Origin: Methylophilales bacterium BACL14 MAG-120910-bin43 | GTDB lineage: Bacteria; Pseudomonadota; Gammaproteobacteria; Burkholderiales; Methylophilaceae | Reading direction: 5' to 3' | Length of the DNA: 64,000 nucleotides | NCBI GenBank assembly: GCA_905181685.1 | Contig: CAJIYK010000006.1 | Location: 1 to 64,000 of the forward strand | In this document: positions 32,321 to 43,264 of the stretch, in pieces | Numbering within the stretch: position 1 is the first letter of the stretch | Layout of the letters: each line of letters opens with the position of its first letter | Program-made: the position numbers and the translations under genes | The notes under the pieces: model-generated | Databases searched by the model: none | Seen by the model: only the letters and a program-made list of their open reading frames with translations | What the model was told of the DNA's origin: nothing

Positions 32321-33225
32321 CTGAAAATAAAATAAATAATGAAGCTGTTAAGAATTACTTTACAAAATTACAAACAGATATCATAAATGCCGTTGAAATA
32401 GTTGATGGCAAAAATTTTTTAGTTGATTCCTGGCAAAGATCGGAGGGTGGTGGTGGTACAACATGTATTCTGGAAAATGGAAATATTTTTGAAAGGGCTG
32501 GTATCGGGTTTTCAAATGTTATTGGCTCGCAACTTCCTAAATCAGCAACCGATGCACATCCTGAGATTGCTGATAGTAAATGGGAAGCTACGGGAGTCTC
32601 TTTAGTCTTTCATCCCAAGAACCCTTTCATTCCTACTGTACATATGAATGTAAGATTTTTTGTCGCAAAAAAAAATAATAAATATGTATGGTGGTTTGGT
32701 GGGGGGATGGATTTAACGCCTTATTATGGTTTTGATGAAGACGCTATTCATTTTCATAAAACGATTCAGGCGGCACTTAAACCATTTGGCGAAGATCTTT
32801 ACCCTGAGTTTAAAAAAAACTGTGATAAATATTTTTTCCTAAATCATCGTAATGAACCACGAGGGATTGGTGGCATATTTTTTGATGATTTTAATATGCA
32901 TGATTTTAATTTTTCTTTTGATTTCACAAAGGAAGTCGGAAATACATTTTTGAAAGCGTACCTACCTATACTTCAAAAAAGAAGAAATCATACATATACA
33001 AATAGGGAAAAAGAATTTCAACAATATCGAAGGGGACGTTATGTTGAATTTAACCTTCTTCAAGATAGAGGAACATTATTTGGTATTCAATCAAAAGGTC
33101 GGGTTGAGTCAATCTTGATGTCTATGCCGCCATCAGTTAAATGGGAATATGATTACTCACCAGAAAAAGGTAGTAAAGAAGAAGAGCTGTATTCTAAATT
33201 TTTAATCGTTAAAGACTGGGCTTAA
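32317..33225 (+). CDS. hemF: Oxygen-dependent coproporphyrinogen III oxidase
   Basis: Aerobic decarboxylation of coproporphyrinogen in heme synthesis, 302 residues. Signatures are SWQRSEGGGGTTCILENG, VHMNVRFFVAK, WWFGGGMDLTPYYGF, NHRNEPRGIGGIFFDDF and RGRYVEFNLLQDRGTLFG. The frame is intact. It suggests an oxygen-using life style together with coq7 and the aa3 oxidase. Confidence 0.97.
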   Translation: MTENKINNEAVKNYFTKLQTDIINAVEIVDGKNFLVDSWQRSEGGGGTTCILENGNIFERAGIGFSNVIGSQLPKSATDAHPEIADSKWEATGVSLVFHPKNPFIPTVHMNVRFFVAKKNNKYVWWFGGGMDLTPYYGFDEDAIHFHKTIQAALKPFGEDLYPEFKKNCDKYFFLNHRNEPRGIGGIFFDDFNMHDFNFSFDFTKEVGNTFLKAYLPILQKRRNHTYTNREKEFQQYRRGRYVEFNLLQDRGTLFGIQSKGRVESILMSMPPSVKWEYDYSPEKGSKEEELYSKFLIVKDWA

Positions 33226-33232
33226 AACCAAA

Positions 33233-34630
33233 ATGCTAGAGCAATTGTTTAGAAAAAAAGGGTTAACGGAAAATAAAAATACACAATTAAAGCGTTGTCT
33301 TAGTGCTTTCGATTTAACTTTGCTTGGTGTGGGATGTATCATTGGTACTGGTATCTTTGTTTTAACGGGCATTGTTGCTGCTACTCACTCAGGTCCAGCA
33401 ATTATTATCTCCTTTATAATTGCAGGTACCGCATGCGCATTTGCTGCATTATCTTACGCTGAGCTATCCTCATCTATTGGAGGTTGTGGAAGTGCCTATG
33501 GCTATTCCTACGTCGCATTTGGTGAACTTTTTGCATGGATTATTGGCTGGATACTCTTATTAGAGTATGGCGTGGCAATTGCTGCTGTAGCAAGTGGTTG
33601 GTCAGGTTATTTTAATAATGCATTAGTTGCTATCAATATTGGTCTTCCCGAATACTTAATTAATCCCCCAAGCGCCGGTGGAATAATTAACCTTCCCGCA
33701 TCAATCATAATCTTTTTAATCATGATGCTTCTTATCGCTGGCGTCAAAGAGAGTGTAAAATTAAATACAATAATGGTGTTTATCAAGATAAGTGCCATTC
33801 TAGTATTTATTTTTATCGCACTTTTTAACGTTAACCCAAGTAATTGGACTCCATTTATTCCTTTTGGATGGTTTGATAGACTACCGGATGGTGAAACGAT
33901 AGGAATTTTTGCTGGGGCCTCTATTGTCTTCTTTGCTTACGTGGGTTTCGACGCTGTTTCTACTGCTGCAGAAGAGGCGATTAACCCTCAAAAAGATTTA
34001 CCAAAAGGCATCTTATACTCATTAATGATTTGTACGGTTTTTTACGTTATCGTTTCATCACTTCTTACTGGAGTTGTTTATTATGAAGAGTTGAATGTAT
34101 CAGATCCTGTCGCATTTGCCCTATCTCAATTAGGATATTCTTGGTCATCTGCCTTAGTGGCTACTGGTGCTATTTTTGGTTTAGCAACTGTGATGCTTGT
34201 TTTATTTTATGCTTTAACAAGAGTCATTTTTTCTATGAGTCGAGATGGTTTACTTCCGGAATATTTAAGTGGAGTGAATAAAAAAACAAAAACGCCTGTA
34301 AAAGTAATTCTGACTACAGGAATCATCATATCAACTATTGCAGGATTTGTTTCTTTGGGAGAGCTTGCTGAAATTGTTAATATTGGCACACTTTCAGCAT
34401 TTATAATCGTCTGTTTCGGCGTAATAGCATTACGATCTAGACATAAAGAAAATACTTTTAAAAATAGATGGCACCCATTAATACCACTATTGGGTATTCT
34501 ATGCTGTGGTTCCTTGATGTTCTTTCTTCCAACAGATACCTGGATAAGATTTTTAACATGGCTTATTTTTGGGATAATATTTTATTTCTGTTACTCAATA
34601 AGGCATAGCAAGCTAAACAGTTTTAAATAA
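33233..34630 (+). CDS. APC-superfamily amino-acid permease
   Basis: A 465-residue protein with about 12 membrane helices. The first helix holds the substrate motif GCIIGTGIFVLTGIVAA. FFAYVGFDAVSTAAEEAINP is the conserved helix 6 to loop region of the CAT (cationic amino acid transporter) branch, and VIFSMSRDGLLP is the helix 8 region. The substrate is not readable. It begins 8 bp after hemF and ends the long plus-strand run from polA. Confidence 0.9.
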   Translation: MLEQLFRKKGLTENKNTQLKRCLSAFDLTLLGVGCIIGTGIFVLTGIVAATHSGPAIIISFIIAGTACAFAALSYAELSSSIGGCGSAYGYSYVAFGELFAWIIGWILLLEYGVAIAAVASGWSGYFNNALVAINIGLPEYLINPPSAGGIINLPASIIIFLIMMLLIAGVKESVKLNTIMVFIKISAILVFIFIALFNVNPSNWTPFIPFGWFDRLPDGETIGIFAGASIVFFAYVGFDAVSTAAEEAINPQKDLPKGILYSLMICTVFYVIVSSLLTGVVYYEELNVSDPVAFALSQLGYSWSSALVATGAIFGLATVMLVLFYALTRVIFSMSRDGLLPEYLSGVNKKTKTPVKVILTTGIIISTIAGFVSLGELAEIVNIGTLSAFIIVCFGVIALRSRHKENTFKNRWHPLIPLLGILCCGSLMFFLPTDTWIRFLTWLIFGIIFYFCYSIRHSKLNSFK

Positions 34631-34648
34631 AATAATTGTAGAATTATT
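34631..34648. terminator. Weak AT-only hairpin between convergent genes
   Basis: AATAATT, loop GTAG, AATTATT: a perfect 7-bp stem without G or C in the arms. It lies between the permease stop and the mutarotase stop and is the only candidate terminator there. It may be chance in such AT-rich DNA. Confidence 0.25.
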
Positions 34649-35530
34649 TAATATTCTTGGACAGAGTACTCGGTTGAAATGCTATGTGAAAGTTTTGGGT
34701 AAATTACGACTGAGTTTTCAAGGGTATTAGCAGTCTCTATACAAACCATCCGCCTCCATTCATCTTTTTTCCCCATATCACTCATCTCATTTGCTTTTTC
34801 TTTGCCTGGATTCCAAACAACCAATGAATCGCTATTTGACTTTTTAATGCTTATAACTCTTTTTAATTTTTTATCCTCCAAGTAACAATCATTACTTGAA
34901 TTTAAATAAACTTTATCTATGGGTGATTTTAAAGATAATTGAGTTACTCTCAATTCCTTTTTTAAAATTATTATTCTTATCAGTAAATAAGCATTTTCTA
35001 AGACCTGAAACTTTGACATTCTCAATATCAGACACATAAAAGTAAGTATGAAACCCCTCACTTATCGTAAAAGGGCTATCAGATAAATTAGTCGTTTTTA
35101 AATTAAGACTCAAGGTTTCACCAACAACAATGCTCAAGATGAGCTCAAAATTATATGTAAGTTGTTTCTTGACAGTTTCTGTTGGAATCATCTTAAGAAC
35201 AATTTTTGTTGCACCATTTTTTAAATCACTAGATTCAATTAATTCCCAGGGTATTACCCTTGCAAACCCATGTGAGCAAAAACTATTATCAGTTGGATGC
35301 TCACCAAACCAAGGCCAACATATTGGTACACCGCCTCTGATTGACCTTCCTTTTTCATAACGTGCATTTGATGATAGCCAGAGAACATCATCTTTTATTG
35401 ACTTTGGCTTCCACCAATCAACATGAGCGCCTTGCAATGCAATCCTTGCATCAGCTATATCATTATTAATCTCTATAAATTCTAGCCCATCTTTATTTTT
35501 AGAAGTTTTTATATTTTGACTTATCTTCAT
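34648..35530 (-). CDS. D-hexose-6-phosphate mutarotase (aldose 1-epimerase superfamily), one frameshift
   Basis: YeaD-like sugar-phosphate epimerase. It has [49 protein letters not shown], the catalytic His in [15 protein letters not shown], and in the other frame [15 protein letters not shown] and [11 protein letters not shown] with the catalytic acid near the end. The break is at about 34920-34950. The open frame runs on upstream into the ilvD tail, but the true start is the ATG at 35528-35530, giving about 293 residues. In sequenced relatives such proteins act on hexose-6-phosphates. Confidence 0.85.
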
Positions 35531-37383
35531 TATTTTTTTTAATTGACTGATATCTCTTACAGCTCCATTCGATGCACTTGTTGTCATCATCGCATAAGCT
35601 TTAAGTGCCTCCGTTACCTTACGCTTTCTCGGCTTGGGTTGCCAAGGATTTTCTTTTTTATTCATAGCTTCCCTTCTCTTCTTGCAATACATCATCACTG
35701 TACTCTTTAAATTTATTGCTCTATCGGGGATATTAATATCAATATGTCGCCTTCTTCGACCAATGCAATTGCCCCACCCTCTGCAGCTTCCGGTGAAACA
35801 TGACCTATACTAAGGCCTGAAGTGCCTCCAGAAAATCTTCCATCAGTTAATAAAGCACAAGACCTTTCCAAGCCCTTTTGACCTTTTAAATATGCGGTAG
35901 GGTATAGCATTTCTTGCATACCCGGCCCACCTTTTGGCCCCTCATAGACAATCAAAACAATATCTCCTTCTTTTATTTTATCTGCTGAAATTGCTTCAAC
36001 TGCCGCATCTTGTGACTCAAACATCTTAACTTTTCCAGTGAATTTTAATATCTCTTCATCAACTCCTGCTGTTTTAACGATACAACCTTCTGCGGCAATA
36101 TTTCCATATAGAACGGCTAGGCCACCATCTTGACTATAAGCATTTTTTTTATTTCTTATACAACCATTCTCTCTATCTAAATCTAAGGAAGGCCAAACTT
36201 TTTCTTGACTAAATGCTTTAGTTGTCCTTATACCCCCTGGTGCTGCTAGGAAAAACTTTCTAACCTCCTGATCTTCTGTGTTTACAATATCCCAATGATT
36301 TATTGCCTCTCCAAGTGAAGTAGAATGCACACAATTTACATTTTCATTTATCTTATTTGCTCTTTTTAGTTCACCAAGTAACCCAAAAACACCTCCCGCC
36401 CTATGAACATCTTCCATATGATACTTCTGTGACGCAGGCGCCAGCTTTGCTAAACAAGGAACGCTTCTTGAAATCTTATCAATATCTTTCATGGTGAAAT
36501 CAACTTTGGCTTCTTTAGCTGCCGCAAGTAAATGTAATACCGTATTTGTTGATCCTCCCATAGCTACATCTAAACTCATTGCATTCTCAAATCCCTCTTT
36601 TGTCGCAATCTCTCTAGGTAAAATTCCCTTTTCATTTTTTTCATAATATCTTTTTGTAATATCTACTATTCTTTTTCCTGCATCTAAAAATAGGTTTTTT
36701 CTTAACACATGAGTTGCTAGAGTACTTCCATTACCAGGCAAACTAAGGCCTAATGCTTCTGTTAAACAATTCATAGAATTTGCTGTAAACATTCCAGAGC
36801 AAGATCCACATGTTGGACAAGCAGACTCTTCAAGCTCTTTTAACTGAACATCTGATACAGATTTATCTCTCAGATCCAATCATTGGTGAAACTAAATCAA
36901 TTTTTGTAACTGAATTTTCCCAGCTCACCTTCCCTGCCTCCATTGGACCGCCAGATACAAAAATAACAGGGATATTAATTCTCATTGCTGCCATCAACAT
37001 GCCTGGAGTGATTTTGTCACAATTTGAGATACAGACCATGGCATCTGCGCAATGTGCATTCACCATATACTCAACGCTGTCTGCAATTAATTCTCTACTT
37101 GGTAAGCTATAAAGCATGCCATCATGGCCCATAGCAATTCCATCGTCCACTGCAATTGTATTAAATTCTTTAGCCACACCACCATTCTTCTCAATTTCTC
37201 TTGCCACTAATTGGCCCATATCTTTGAGATGCACGTGTCCTGGGACAAACTGAGTAAATGAATTGACGACAGCAATTATAGGCTTAACAAAATCATCATC
37301 CTTCATCCCAGTTGCACGCCAAAGTGCTCTTGCACCTGCTTGACTCTTCCTTCTGTCGTTGTTCTTGATCTATATTCTTGGCA
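35530..37383 (-). CDS. ilvD: Dihydroxy-acid dehydratase, several frameshifts
   Basis: Fe-S enzyme of branched-chain amino acid synthesis. The N-terminus is [30 protein letters not shown] across a break near 37350. Then follow [28 protein letters not shown], and after a break near 36878 [50 protein letters not shown] and [20 protein letters not shown]. More breaks at about 35740, 35700 and 35670 scramble the stretch before [20 protein letters not shown]. The end is [11 protein letters not shown]. Removing one of eight A at 35532-35539 puts a TAA there, overlapping the mutarotase ATG as TAATG. The repaired length, about 617 residues, is normal. Confidence 0.93.
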
Positions 37384-37441
37384 TTACTGTTAATTCCTAA
37401 ATTTTTAATACATCGCAATTTTAACTTATAATTGCACCTAT

Positions 37442-38230
37442 ATGCTGACTCATCCTCAATTTGATCCCATTGCAATTTCAATAGGCCCTTTAGCACTTCA
37501 TTGGTATGGGCTCATGTACTTCATCGGATTTTTATCTTTTATATACTTTGGTAAAAAACAGGTAAAAGATCAAACTTGGTCTTTAATCGATGAAAAGATA
37601 TTGGATGATATGTTTTTTTACGGAGCGCTTGGTGTAATACTTGGTGGAAGATTAGGTTATGTGTTGTTTTATCAGCCTACATATTATTTAAATAATCCTG
37701 CTGAAATATTTGCTTTTTGGCAAGGGGGTATGTCTTTTCATGGTGGTTTTTAGGTGTATTAATCGGGATGATGATGATAGCGAGAAAATATCAAATCAGA
37801 TGGTTAGTCATAACGGATTTTATTGCTCCATTGGTTCCTTTAGGTTTAGGTTTTGGAAGGATTGGTAATTTTATTAATCAAGAGTTATGGGGAAGGCCAA
37901 CAGATGCACATGGGGAATGATTTTTCCTGCAGTTGATAATATACAAGACATCCCTCTCAACTATATCAATCTTTTTTTGAGGGGCTTGTTCTTTTTTTAA
38001 TTCTTTGGTTTTATGCAAAAAAACAACGGAGCTGTAGGAAAAGTATCTGCATTGTTTTTAATTTTTTATGGTTTATTTAGATTCTTGATTGAATTTACAA
38101 GAGAGCCTGATGGTCACCTTGGTCTTCTTTATTTAGGATTTTTCTATGGGTCAATGGCTATCACTATCCTATGCTGATTCTTGGAATGTTTATGTATTTT
38201 AAAGAAACCTCTGTTAGCAACAACGATTAA
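37442..38230 (+). CDS. lgt: Prolipoprotein diacylglyceryl transferase, many frameshifts
   Basis: Inner-membrane enzyme adding diacylglycerol to the lipobox Cys of lipoproteins. It reads [27 protein letters not shown] and GGMSFHGGF. After a break near 37749 comes [20 protein letters not shown] with the catalytic segment, then [16 protein letters not shown], and finally [17 protein letters not shown] and [15 protein letters not shown]. Breaks are at about 37749, 37910, 37945, 38035, 38150 and 38175. The gene is essential in Gram-negatives and every break is one or two bases, so errors are likely. A TATAAT at 37426-37431 may be its -10. The last 17 bp overlap ybdD on the other strand. Confidence 0.9.
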
Positions 38231-38397
38231 TCTTATTCCATTTACCCTCTAACTTTGATTTAAAATATTCAGCCCTAGATAAAGGAAAATCTTTTTTGAT
38301 GCTTTTTACAGCTGCTAAAATTTTCAAGGTAAATTTCATAGTCATTATCCCCACTGACTGTCCGTATATATAACCATAATTTTCTTAAACTAAACAT
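38214..38397 (-). CDS. ybdD: YbdD/YjiX family small protein, one frameshift
   Basis: Starts MFSLRKLWLYIRTVSGDNDY, the family signature, and ends with PLSRAEYFKSKLEGKWN and KINRCC after a one-base break near 38300. About 61 residues, close to the usual 65. The family partners CstA and BtsT in pyruvate uptake. The open frame as written is joined to cstA, but the ATG at 38395-38397 overlaps a TAG (38390-38392) that would end cstA in the proper frame. Confidence 0.8.
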
Positions 38398-40416
38398 CTG
38401 ATAGCTTTCTTTTATGATTTTTGATTTGGTTGTTAATGCAATCCTGATTACATCAATGATGACTATCCATAAGATAATTACTAAGAATATAGTAATACCC
38501 GCATCAAGCTTTAAATTGAAAATAAGTTTTTGTGCGACATCAATTCCGTAATCAGGAATATATCCATTACTTATTTTTTCAGTCATTGAGTTAGCTGCTG
38601 AAAGAAAACCTATACGAATATCTTCGCTAAATATTTTTTGATAGGCAGCCGAGGTTGTAACTATCATAAGCCACACTAATGGAATTGCTGTAATCCAAGC
38701 AAATTTAATCTTATCTGATTTTATCAATATCGCAGTCCCAACGCTTAAAGCAATTGCCGCTAACATTTGATTTGCAATGCCAAATAAAGGCCACAGGATA
38801 TTTACTCCACCGTTAGGATCAATAACGCCTATGTATAAGAAATAACCCCAACATGAGACCACAATAAAGCTTGTCAAGATTATTGATGGAAGCCAGGAAG
38901 TTTGTCCTAACTTAGGGTGAAGATTCCCCAACATATCCTGCAACATGAATCTTCCAACTCTTGTACCAGAATCTAACGTAGTTAATATAAATACAGCTTC
39001 AAACATGATGGCAAAGTGATACCACAAAGCGAGCAAATGCTTTCCAAAGGCGTTAGCAAAAATAGTCGCCATTCCAACTGCCAGTGATGGGGCTCCTCCC
39101 GTTCTTGCAAATAATGTAGATTCACCAACATCCTTAGCCAATTGGTTCATCTGTTCAACGGTTACCGAATAACCCCATGAATTGATTTTGCTGATTATTT
39201 CATTAGCCTCTGTGCCAACAATTCCAGCAGGACTATTAATTGCAAAATATATTCCAGGCTCTAAAACGCAAGCTGCCACCATTGCCATAATTGCAACAAA
39301 TGCCTCAAGAAGCATTCCACCATAACCAATCATCGGAATGTGTCTTTCATTATCTATTAATTTTGGGGTTGTTCCTGATGAGATGAGTGCATGAAACCCA
39401 GAAATTGCACCACAAGCAATTGTGATAAAAACAAATGGAAATACACTCCCCCCAAAAATAGGTCCAGATCCATCTATGAATTGAGTAACCGCAGGCATTT
39501 TTATATCAGGCTGCATAATTGCAATAGCAATAGCTAGGAAAATAATAGTGCCAAGCTTCACAAAGGTTGATAAATAATCTCTTGGTGCAAGGAGCATCCA
39601 TATTGGCAAAACAGCTGCGATAAAGCCATAGATAATGAGAGACCATGCCAAGAAAAGACCACTATGATCAAAATAACTTCTCATTGATTCCGAATTATCA
39701 ATGATGCTCCCCATATAAACTGCCATTAAAAGCAAAATAACTCCAATAGCAGTTGCTTCTAGAACTCTTCCGGGGCGAATAAATCTCATATAAAAACCAA
39801 CAAGAATTGCTATTGGAATGGTCGCGACAACCGTTGATGTTGCCCAGGGACTGTTTTTCATTGCATTTACAACTACTAAGCCTAAAACAGCAATTAGGAT
39901 AATCATGATTACGAAAGTACCAATCATCGAAGCAAAGCCAGCTAGAGCACCCAACTCTTCTTTAGCCATTTGACCCAAACTTTTACCATTTCTTCTAACT
40001 GAAAAAAATAAAATAACCATATCTTGAACAGCACCACCCACTACTGCCCCCACTAAAATCCAAATTGTGCCGGGTAGATAACCAAATTGAGCTGCAAGAG
40101 TTGGGCCAACAAGGGGTCCTGGTCCAGCAATAGCAGCAAAATGAATGCCAAATAATACCCATTTATTTGTAGGGACAAAATCTTGACCATTACTAAATTT
40201 AACTGCGGGAGTCTGTCTTGAGCCATCAATTACCAGTGCCTTTGTTGCAATCCAGGCAGAATAAAATCGATAAGCAACCGTATAAATACATATTGCTGCC
40301 GTGATAAACCATATCGCATTGATAGACTCTTCTCTCTGAAGTGCTATTAATGAAAATGCAAAGGCACCAAGAAGTGATACAAGTGCCCAAATGATTTTAT
40401 TTCCAATATTTTTCAT
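38390..40416 (-). CDS. cstA: Carbon starvation protein A (pyruvate transporter)
   Basis: A membrane transporter of about 16-18 helices. Signatures are TNKWVLFGIHFAAIAGPGPL, GAVVGGAVQDMVILFFSVRR, GFHALISSGTTPKLI, TLDSGTRVGRFMLQDML and GIANQMLAAIALSVGTAIL. CstA takes up pyruvate and perhaps peptides. As written the frame runs into ybdD; a one-base slip just before 38397 would end it at about 675 residues. It is one base pair away from the DUF429 gene. Confidence 0.93.
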
Positions 40417-41103
40417 TTAGTAATAAATTTTACTTAAAGGAGTTTCTGGTTTTTTTGGAACGTAAGAAGCCATATTAGCAATTATTTTCTGGGTTGACCA
40501 TAGAACTGCAATAGCATCTAAAATGTCATCATCTGCAACATCGCATCTCTTAAAACTAGCTCTTATTTTCTCAAAATCAAATTTTGGAAATAGCTTTTTG
40601 ACTAATTTATATCTCACTTTAAATCCTTCATCAGTTTTTTTTCCTAACTCAATTACCCTCATATCATTCATCGCCATAAAACTTAATTCAGGATGAACCT
40701 CATATAGTTTTATTTTTTTATTTGGTTTACAAAAAATTTTCCTTGCTTCCTTTATTTTGGAGAATAAAAACCATGATTGCTTTGAAATCTTTTTTCCACA
40801 AATTGACTCATTAATTTCACATGCAGCAGTGTAGTTATCTGAATGTAATGTTTCTAAAGCAGGAGCTGAAAATATCGTAGAGGCTCTAGATTTTAATAAG
40901 GTTCTCGCCTCAGCATCTGCCATACGAAATCCTTTTTCATGTATGGCTAATGGAATATCAATTCCAGCTATCGATTTTTGACTACTTATACTTTCTAAAT
41001 CATTTAAGTCCTTAATTAGCCTTATACTTAAGTCACCTTTAGTTCTCTCTTCAGCCACTACCCAGCCGAATTTACATCCATCGATTCCAAAAATATCTTT
41101 CAT
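40417..41103 (-). CDS. DUF429 family protein (RNase H-like fold)
   Basis: A 228-residue protein with the DUF429 pattern: FGIDGCKFGWVVAEE at the start (acidic residue on the first strand), SIAGIDIPLAI, RMADAEARTLLKSRASTIF, ALETLHSDNY, YEVHPELSFMAMN and DDDILDAIAVLWST. The conserved acidic residues on strands 1 and 2 and near the C-terminus suggest a nuclease-like active site, but no activity is known to me. It abuts cstA and is divergent from coaBC. Confidence 0.8.
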   Translation of the reverse strand: MKDIFGIDGCKFGWVVAEERTKGDLSIRLIKDLNDLESISSQKSIAGIDIPLAIHEKGFRMADAEARTLLKSRASTIFSAPALETLHSDNYTAACEINESICGKKISKQSWFLFSKIKEARKIFCKPNKKIKLYEVHPELSFMAMNDMRVIELGKKTDEGFKVRYKLVKKLFPKFDFEKIRASFKRCDVADDDILDAIAVLWSTQKIIANMASYVPKKPETPLSKIYY

Positions 41104-41146
41104 ATTTGTTATACTTTCATTCCTAATAAATTATTTTAACTTAACA

Positions 41147-42347
41147 ATGCTTAAAAAAAAGATTCTGCTGGGAGTCACAGGGAGTATAGCTGCTTACAAG
41201 GCTGCTGAATTAATTCGACTACTGCGTAAAAATAATTTTTTTGTCCAGGTTGTTTTAACAAAGTCAGCTAAAGCAATTTGTTACCCCATTGACTCTTCAA
41301 GCCCTTTCTGGGAATCCTGTTTTAGAAAATATGTGGGAACCTACAGAGGGTAATGGAATGGAACATATCAATCTTGCAAGAACTGCAGATTTAATATTAA
41401 TCGCACCGGCTTCTGGTAACTTCATTGCTAAACTAGCTAATGGCTTAGCAGATGACCTTCTAACCAATCTATGCCTAGCTAGATCATGTCCGCTTCTTGT
41501 AGCCCCCGCGATGAACGTTGAAATGTTTAACAATACAGCCACACAAAGAAACATAGAGACAATAAAAAAAGATGGCATAGTAATTTCTGGTCCAGATTCG
41601 GGTGAACAGGCTTGCGGTGAAGTTGGTTTTGGAAGGCTAATAAATTTTGAATCAATAATGCTTGATATTAAAAAAATAATATCTCCTCAAATTTTTTCTA
41701 ATAAGAAAATCTTAATATCATCTGGTGCTACGCTTGAAAAAATTGATGAAGCTCGAGCTATTACCAATTTAAGCTCTGGTTTAATGGGATTAAATCTTGC
41801 GAAAATGGCATATACGATGGGAGCAGAGGTGACTGTTATTTCTGGTCACTCCAATTATGAATTTCCACCCTGCATTAACACATTAAAAGCAATTAATCAT
41901 GATGAGATGAGTAATTCTATTACTTCTCATATTGAAAAAAATGATATCTACATTAGCGCTGCCGCGATATCTGACTATAAACCAAACTTCACAGAAGGTA
42001 AGATAAAGAAAGAAAGCGAAAAAATTTCCCTAGAGCTAACAAAAACTAAGGATATTCTCAGTCACATAGGAAAAGACTTTAGCCATAAGTTAGTTGTTGG
42101 GTTTGCTGCTGAATCTGAAAATTTAATTGAGAATGCAAGAAATAAGCTTGTATCAAAAAATCTAGACATTATTGTCGGTAATGAGATTAAACATTCAATG
42201 GGAAAAACAAGAGCTAAAATGGTTATTATCGATCAATATGAAGAGAGGTATCTGCCTGAGGCTGAAAAAGAGGAACAAAGTAGAATTATCTTAGAACATA
42301 TATTTAAATTTTTCACGAGAGTAAAGACGCATGACACTATCAATTGA
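41147..42347 (+). CDS. coaBC: Phosphopantothenoylcysteine decarboxylase/synthase, one frameshift
   Basis: Two steps of coenzyme A synthesis. The flavoprotein decarboxylase half has [39 protein letters not shown] and [11 protein letters not shown]. The synthase half has [35 protein letters not shown] and [12 protein letters not shown] break near 41275 (one base missing) hides the start of the second open frame; repair reads [14 protein letters not shown]. The repaired length is about 400 residues. Its end overlaps dut by 17 bp. Confidence 0.94.
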
Positions 42348-42783
42348 CTTTAAAATCCTTAATCCATTGATTAAGGATCATATCCCAACTTATGCATCAG
42401 AAGGCTCTGCTGGTCTTGATCTGCGAGCGTGTATAGATGATCCTGTAGTAATAAATCCAGGTAAAACAGAGCTGATTCCTACAGGTATCTCAATTTTTAT
42501 TAAAGACCCAGGATATGCAGGTCTTATATTGCCAAGGTCAGGGCTTGGGCATAAGCATGGGATAGTTCTTGGTAACCTAGTAGGATTGATTGACTCAGAT
42601 TATCAAGGTGAATTATTCATCTCTACATGGAACAGAGGTACATCATCATTTACCATAAACTCTTTGGATAGAATTGCACAGCTAGTAATAGTTCCAGTAT
42701 CACAAGCAACGTTTAATTTGGTTTCAGACTATTCCAAAAGTGATCGTGGAGATGGTGGTTTCGGAAGCACCGGAAAGTCTTAA
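42331..42783 (+). CDS. dut: dUTP diphosphatase
   Basis: Trimeric dUTPase of 150 residues cleaving dUTP to dUMP. Motif 1 is [12 protein letters not shown], motif 2 [12 protein letters not shown], motif 3 [11 protein letters not shown], motif 4 RIAQLVIVP and motif 5 [12 protein letters not shown]. It overlaps the end of coaBC, the usual coaBC-dut pair. Confidence 0.97.
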   Translation: MTLSIDFKILNPLIKDHIPTYASEGSAGLDLRACIDDPVVINPGKTELIPTGISIFIKDPGYAGLILPRSGLGHKHGIVLGNLVGLIDSDYQGELFISTWNRGTSSFTINSLDRIAQLVIVPVSQATFNLVSDYSKSDRGDGGFGSTGKS

Positions 42784-42790
42784 AAAAGAC

Positions 42791-42831
42791 TTGATATGAC
42801 GCTAAATTCTATGGATAATAAACGTCTTTTT
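42791..42831 (+). promoter_or_regulatory. rpmB promoter with TCTTTTT start element
   Basis: TTGATA at 42791-42796, 17 bp, GATAAT at 42814-42819. Five bases later TCTTTTT (42825-42831) lies where transcription should begin. The same -10/5 nt/TCTTTTT layout recurs before rplN and rplC. Confidence 0.7.
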
Positions 42832-42857
42832 GCGAATTTGAACAATCGAGGTTAGAT

Positions 42858-43094
42858 ATGGCTAGAGTATGTGATGTAACAGGGAAGAAAACGACAACAG
42901 GGAACAATGTTTCTCATGCTAAGAATAGAACGCGTCGTAAATTTCTCCCCAATCTTCAAAGTCGTAAATTTTGGGTTGAAAGTGAGAACCGTTGGGTTTC
43001 TATGAAAATATCTGGTGCAGCGCTAAGAACTATCGATAAGCTTGGGATTGATGAAGTTCTTAAAAGAATGCGTGAAGATGGTAAAAAGGTTTAA
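42858..43094 (+). CDS. rpmB: Ribosomal protein L28
   Basis: A 78-residue large-subunit protein: [50 protein letters not shown]. It is first of the rpmB-rpmG operon, 10 bp before rpmG. Confidence 0.97.
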   Translation: MARVCDVTGKKTTTGNNVSHAKNRTRRKFLPNLQSRKFWVESENRWVSMKISGAALRTIDKLGIDEVLKRMREDGKKV

Positions 43095-43104
43095 GGAGTA
43101 AATT

Positions 43105-43260
43105 ATGAGAGAAAAAATAAGATTAGATTCGTCAGCAGGTACTGGACATTTTTATACAACGACAAAAAATAAAAGAACCATGACTGAAAAGTTTGAAATT
43201 AAAAAATTCGACCCAACTATTCGTAAACACGTCATCTATAAAGAAAATAAAATTAAATAA
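43105..43260 (+). CDS. rpmG: Ribosomal protein L33
   Basis: A 51-residue protein: [49 protein letters not shown]. It has no cysteines, so it is the zinc-free form. AAGGAG is a good Shine-Dalgarno 6 bp upstream. It ends 4 bp from the convergent mscS-family gene. Confidence 0.96.
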   Translation: MREKIRLDSSAGTGHFYTTTKNKRTMTEKFEIKKFDPTIRKHVIYKENKIK

Positions 43261-43264
43261 TTTT

